In this document: positions 58,861-64,000 of the stretch, one piece after another
How positions within the stretch are numbered: the first letter of the stretch is position 1
Layout of the letters: every line of letters starts with the position of its first letter
Translations under genes and position numbers: made by a program
NCBI GenBank assembly: GCA_950106755.1
Contig: OX467089.1
Span: 18,767,345 to 18,831,344, forward strand
Origin: Climacium dendroides
Taxonomy: Eukaryota > Streptophyta > Bryopsida > Hypnales > Climaciaceae
Direction: 5' to 3'
DNA: 64,000 bases
The notes under the pieces: generated by a model
Told to the model about the DNA's origin: nothing
The model's database searches: none
The model's input: the letters and a program-made list of their open reading frames with translations, nothing else

Positions 58861-60394
58861 GTCAATTATTAATATTGAACCAACTCAAACTTGTTGTTTG
58901 AATATTTGATAATACTATAAGAAAAACCCAATTTTTTGGACAAGCTGATAAATTTATAGATATATTTTTTCTAATGTCAAGCATATCGTTGTTGATGTCC
59001 AAAAAATCCGTCAAGATTGATGTGACAAAAACATGATAAAATTTGACAAAAAGTGCTGTGCTTTTAGAGCAATGGTGTAGCAGACATGGACAAAGAAGGG
59101 GTCAAAAGTGAGCCATATGGCAACCATGTCACCTCCACATAAGTGCTACACAAGTGGGCAATGCCACATGGAATTTTTTTTCACCTAACTTGGAGATGAT
59201 GTAGCAACTAATGTAACACCTAACATAACAATGTCAAAGAAAATTTGCCGATATTGACAAGGTCTCTCATAGACATATTAAAAAATTAACTAAAAACTAG
59301 TGGGGTTTACAATCTTGCTCAAAAATGCATTCTACATTCTTCAACCTAAATGCACTTTTTCAACTAAGAGAAAAGCATGGGACCAACCTTTACCTCATTA
59401 TTCCTTGCACCAAATCCTAAACCTTGGTAACTAGCCATTTACTAACTCTAAAACCCCTAATCTTAACAAACTTGCATGAACTCACAAGACCCCACGTACA
59501 CATCAAATACAAGTTGATGCCTACTTTGACTACTCAATGACCCACATTTAGACAATGAGAAATGATGTAAAAGCTTTTGCTATCATAGCATTGTCTATGA
59601 CTTGGTTGACCAATACACAATAACTATGAAGAGTTTTTTTACAATTCTTGCAAAAATTTGATTAGTTATGTTATCATGACTTTCAATAATCATTTAATAA
59701 AATTGACCTTGAAGATCATGAACATCAATAACATTTATTTGTCTCATGTAAGTGAAGAATCTTTGGCTGCATTTGTAAGAAGTTTATTTTATACATAGCA
59801 CTTGGTTTAATTTACGGAGGTTCAATCAATGACATAATAATGGGCATGTGCTTGAAGTACTATGTTGGATTGTAGTCGAACCAATAGTTTGTTTTCATTC
59901 CATCACCATCAATGATATGAATTAACCTCTTTGCTTACACAATACATCGTTTTCACAAGGATATGAATGAAAAATGATATTTATGCACTTGATATAGGTT
60001 GTTTTGAACATATTTTGTTCAAAAAATTGGACAAACTTTGTAAGGCAAAATGAGACTTTAATGACGATGAGAAGTTGCAATATGCCACGGAGTAATCCAA
60101 AAGTTAGAAACTAAAAAAAGAAGTATTAGTGACAATAGGACCTAAAAAAATGCATCTTTGATGCAATTATTTAGTGTTTTTTTAATAATCTCTAATATAT
60201 AAATTATATAATTATATAAAATAAAAATAATGATTCAATATACTTCAAATATATATATAAAATTGCCCCCCATCCAACCAATTGGATAGGGAGGGAGGTT
60301 TGATTACTCAAAGCCCTCCCTTTGATAAAACCCTAATTATGTTGTGTAGTGTGAATGTGGTTGTAAATAGGATTTAAAAACTTGGATTTAGAAA
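58861..60394. other. AT-rich intergenic DNA, nothing recognised
   Basis: Low-complexity sequence without bounded repeats or coding frames that I could support. Confidence 0.35.
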
Positions 60395-60759
60395 TCGTAG
60401 TTTATACAAGAATAAATACCATAGTCATTATCTAAAGTACACAACCAATAAAAATTCAAAGTATAATTCTACCAATATAAAAACTAAAAAAAGTGTGTTG
60501 AAGCCAAAGTTTCTTTGGCAATACGGTTGTGTGAACTTGCTTTTCTAGTTACTATGACTCTTAGTAAAATGTTGACCAATTCTGCCCACAAAGGCTTGGG
60601 GAGCTTGTGATAAGTCATAGCCACTTGTATTTGATTGAGCAGTCATGTTAAAAAGATAAAAATATTTCTAAAATGTACTACATAATAACATACTCTAAAA
60701 GAAAATTTCTAATGAAAACTATGCAAGATCCATAAAGACAATTGGAAAAGTTATCTAAC
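60395..60759 (+). repeat. Dispersed repeat copy 2, left part (partner 38098-38507)
   Basis: Collinear with 38098-38507, including TGAAGCCAAAGTTTCTTTGG. It has a single copy of the 37-bp segment that is duplicated at 38257-38330. It runs directly into a TTAA-type element at 60760, as in copy 1. Confidence 0.75.
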
Positions 60760-61817
60760 TTAATCCTTAAAGGACCTTCTAAGTCTTCCATGTATTTTGA
60801 AATTCAAATCTAAATTTTTACATAATTCTTGATTTTAAATGTTTTAAAGCTTAACTTTTAGACCATATTAATTTTATGTAAATTGTTAAATTATATTTTC
60901 TTTGCTACTTCAACAATAGCATCTTCAAAGCTCAAAATATATCATTATTGAACTTTTTCTATTGAAATTTTCTTATTGTAAGCTCAAGAAGCAAACCAAT
61001 TATTCCACGATATTTGTCACTATTATTTCCATTTTCTTTTAAAAAATTATACTATTCTAAGAATTCTTGTAGCTATTAATTTTTTTACAAAAGAAACCCT
61101 TAAAATATTATACAAAATTGAATTTGATTTTTTTTATTATGAAAAAATGAAAAAATGAAAAAATAGGCATATATCACTACAAGTGAAAAATATCAAATTC
61201 TTGAAATTTGTATTTTAACCCTTAAAGGACATTTCATGTTTGGGTTCGGTCAAACTTCATTAGATTTCTATATTAAAAAATGTATTTCAAAATTTGATAT
61301 TTTTCACATAGTAATATACATATAAAAATCAATATCATTTTTCTATAATTAAAAACATCAAATTAAATTTTATATGATTTTTAAAATGATTTTTCTTATA
61401 AAAATCATAATAATTATATAAATTATGATTAAAATAATATGCTATTTTTAAGAAAAATGAAAATAGTAGCAACAAACATAATGGTAAAATTTATTTATTC
61501 CTTGAAATTATAGCAAGAAAGATTCAATAGAATAATTCAAAAGTGGTGTATTTTGAGTTTCAAGATGCTATCTTGCAAGTGTCACAAAAATTTAAAAAAT
61601 TTATCGATTTTGAAAAAAATTTAAATGGAATAAAAACAGATTATTAAAAATACATTTTCTTAGTTAAACTAAAAGACATTTAAAATCAAGAACTATGTAA
61701 AAATTCAAGTTTTGACTTTCAAAATACTTGAAGGGCTTGCATTGTCTTTTAAGGATTAATGTAGAAATCTAATGAAGTTTCACGAAGCTTGGATATGAAA
61801 TGTTCATCAAGGGTTAA
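60760..61817 (+). mobile_element. TTAA-flanked element interrupted by a copy of its own family
   Basis: The left end is TTAATCCTTAAAGGACCTTC (60760) and the right end CATCAAGGGTTAA (to 61817). The left part 60760-61214 is collinear with 38508-38885 and with 42916-43398. The right part 61756-61817 (TTAATGTAGAAATCTAATGA...) is collinear with 43399-43460. The interruption 61215-61759 lies between two TTAA copies. Removing it and one TTAA restores an element of 517 bp. Confidence 0.8.
61215..61759 (-). mobile_element. Nested TTAA-flanked element, reversed orientation, 545 bp
   Basis: Its minus strand begins TTAATCCTTAAAAGACAATG and ends ATTTCATGTCC-type text; on the plus strand it starts TTAACCCTTAAAGGACATTT. 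It is collinear end to end with 42916-43460 and has the same total length. It sits at a TTAA of the 60760-61817 element, with TTAA on both sides (61215-61218 and 61756-61759). Confidence 0.82.
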
Positions 61818-63019
61818 TAATCCACAAAACCATTTAAGAAGCCATAGAAACAACAATTTGGAAAGCACACAGGGACTTAGAAAGCAAAAAGCTTCTTCAA
61901 AATTCAAACATAACTCCTAAAACGCCCATAATCTTTTGTAGCAAGAATATTCTCTTCAAACCGACCAAACTCAAAATGTAGTAGAACGAATATTGAATCA
62001 CATTGTTCTTATACAATTGTCAATTGTGCATAAGCAAATAATCTTTTAGCAAAAGAGCAAATAAATTAACATAACAAATGCACCAACACAAAAGCTTGCT
62101 AAGAGAAAGAAAAAAAATGTAAAATGACATTTATTTCTAAAGTTTGTTTATATCCAATTGAAAATGATTTTTGCATCAAAATAAATTTTTAGAGAATCTA
62201 ATTCTTGTAAAGATTCAATAGCTGGTTCTCTCTCACACACACATACAGATATATATATATATATACCTACCTCTAATTTAGATGATTAGAGTAGAATATT
62301 ATTTTGCTTTGAAAATTTGCATACTTCTTTCTAACTTGAGGTTTTACTCAAATTTGAAGTCTTTAAATCTTTTTGCAAAGTAGAATTTGAGTTATGTGGC
62401 TCAAAAGCTTTTACAAAGCCACATTGTCAAAAGCTTAAGAAGTTTTGAAAAAATTATTGTGTTGTTCTTTGCTTGGTCATATGTCACACATATATTACTT
62501 TTAGACCCCAATATTTTTAGACAAGACACTCATACTAGTCAAAAATAAGATCATTTGATTATAAATTCTAAAATGTGGATAAATTTTGATTTACAAATAT
62601 ATTTTTAGAAGGGACTATTTCTAGAAATTTCAAGAGTACTTTTTAATTTTTGAACCAAAAAGGTTTTGGGATTAAATGTAAGAACAAAAGACGAAAGGCT
62701 AATGGATGAGAAACCAATCTCTAGTTTATAATATTTATCTTATGTACAAAAATTTGCACTTTAATTTTTCTTAATATTTTTGTGAAGATTGATAACTGCA
62801 ACACACTCAAAATTCCAAATCCTGAATCCATATTCTTCTAACAAGTCATTTGGGTATAATTTTTTGTTAAATTTTATTTCTGTATGGACCAAATGGACTA
62901 ATAATGCTTACAATGGTTTTAACTCATTTTGGCAATGTAGAATGAGAATTATTTGCAATCACGTTTGTAAAGGAGCTCATTTATGGCTTAGACTACCTCT
63001 TCTGTCCACCTTAGCCCTC
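61818..63019. other. AT-rich DNA with a short microsatellite
   Basis: CTCTCACACACACATACAGA followed by a (TA)n run occupies about 62229-62266. The plus-strand ORF 62789-63022 has no recognised domain. No gene is supported. Confidence 0.45.
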
Positions 63020-63419
63020 TAAGGTAGTTATATGCTCTAAAACATCTTCAAATCACCTCTATTATTAGTTAAAAAATGGGGATGAGGTGATCCTTAAATG
63101 AATCATTTTATTCATTGAAGGAATCGAGAAAAAAAAAAAATTTACTACAAGAGCTAACCATTGTCTTTGATTTCCTCACATCTCTTTAGAAGTTGCAAGT
63201 GGATGGATTTTGGAAGACCTAAGGTCACAAATAGGTGCCTATGTCCCAACTCTTTGGTAATTTATAAGTAATTCAAAAATGCTTGGAAAAATACAAAACC
63301 ACTTGTGGTAAGTTCCAAACCTTTTTTTTAAAATGATCTAAAAATATTCTTGTCTATGGAAACCTATAAAAAAAAGTGGACTAATCCTTAAATGGTCACT
63401 TTAAGAGCATACTACCTTA
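63020..63419. repeat. MITE related to 43710-44320, about 400 bp
   Basis: Left TAAGGTAGTTATATGCTCTA and right (minus strand) TAAGGTAGTATGCTCTTAAA are inverted ends. The interior 63195-63320 shares phrases with 44095-44220 ('ggtgcctat', 'cataagtaat'/'tataagtaat', 'aaaccacttgtg'). Flanks suit a TA target duplication. Confidence 0.6.
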
Positions 63420-64000
63420 TTTCAAGCCATTTCTTCAAGGCCCTATCATCACTTCCTTTACCTAAAGGAGGCAACTCATTTCTGACCACTTAAGTAGATA
63501 AATGTATTTGAAAGCAGGGTTCTTCAATGGAAAATTTTTCCTTTGTGCAAAATTAGAGTTTGAATGGTTTCCATAATTTTTTATTTCTATTTCTCAAGAC
63601 ATAATTACTATGAATTTTTAGTTGCAAATTTTGTTTAACCCATGTTGGTCATATAGTCCTTCCTATTTCCACCCAAGATTGGTTGCAATATTGAGATTCT
63701 TATAGCCAATGATTATATGCCACAATTGCTCGCACAACTGCATTGAGAATTGTGCTATAATTCATCATTGCTCATCTTTTCTTGCACGAAAAGAGAGCAA
63801 CCTACATTGCCAAAATAGAGGGTGATAAGAATGGGTTGCCTCCAATAGATCCCATTCCAATGAATGGAGGCTACCTCATACTCATCCGAGAACATTCAAG
63901 ACAAGGTTGGGTGAGTGTAGGGAATTCTCTTTAGCTAGTTGTCTAAAGCTCATGTAGTCAAATCTGCTTGACTACACAATAGCTTCCCATTTTACAATTT
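63420..64000. other. AT-rich end of window, nothing recognised
   Basis: No frame, bounded repeat or RNA gene could be supported here. Confidence 0.35.

Noticed and set aside
1..64000. tRNA, rRNA or CRISPR features
   Set aside because: No tRNA B-box with paired acceptor arms, no rRNA-like block and no regularly spaced repeats were seen. The tandem arrays have no unique spacers.

Overview
This window is nuclear DNA of a land plant. Five intron-containing genes with GT-AG introns, mostly 90-800 bp long, sit in very AT-rich, repeat-filled DNA. Their families are plant ones: a remorin, a serine carboxypeptidase-like protein, an SRC2-type C2 protein and a WRAP73-type WD40 protein. Short introns and a decayed Ty3/gypsy load could suit a bryophyte or another early-diverging plant, but I cannot name a species. 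I saw no tRNA, rRNA or CRISPR.

Layout. 77-1191 (+): last three exons of an unrecognised acidic, coiled-coil protein. 1192-13200: decayed transposons, comprising a GC-richer minus-strand element with a gag-like reading frame (3908-7335), then a Ty3/gypsy pol relic whose 3' end encodes a PHD-like zinc cluster (7567-10620), then AT-rich repeats. 13200-17820: a small ORF, a 132-bp tandem duplication, a copia-like zinc-knuckle relic and unassigned GC-richer DNA. 17821-21298 (+): remorin, 6 exons, 729 aa. 21782-24365: a 2.6-kb inverted-repeat element with another nested inside. 26847-30437 (+): WRAP73-type protein, 7 exons, 465 aa. 31043-32556 (-): C2 protein, 2 exons, 248 aa, with a minisatellite before its start. 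33950-46300: tandem repeats and MITE-like elements. 46397-51053 (-): serine carboxypeptidase-like protein, 9 exons, 513 aa, complete catalytic triad. 51100-64000: AT-rich repeats, a broken DDE transposase and TTAA-flanked elements.

The exon models were built by hand. In each of the four complete genes all exon phases agree and the frame is open from ATG to stop. I see no functional link between the genes; they look like ordinary neighbours.

The most notable pattern is a set of short non-autonomous elements ending in TTAA-(C/T)CCTTAAAGGAC. One copy (61215-61759) has inserted, reversed, into another copy of its own family (60760-61817) at a TTAA. A third copy (42916-43460) keeps the matching empty TTAA. 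This shows a TTAA target duplication directly in the sequence, the signature of the piggyBac superfamily, which is not commonly reported from land plants as far as I know.
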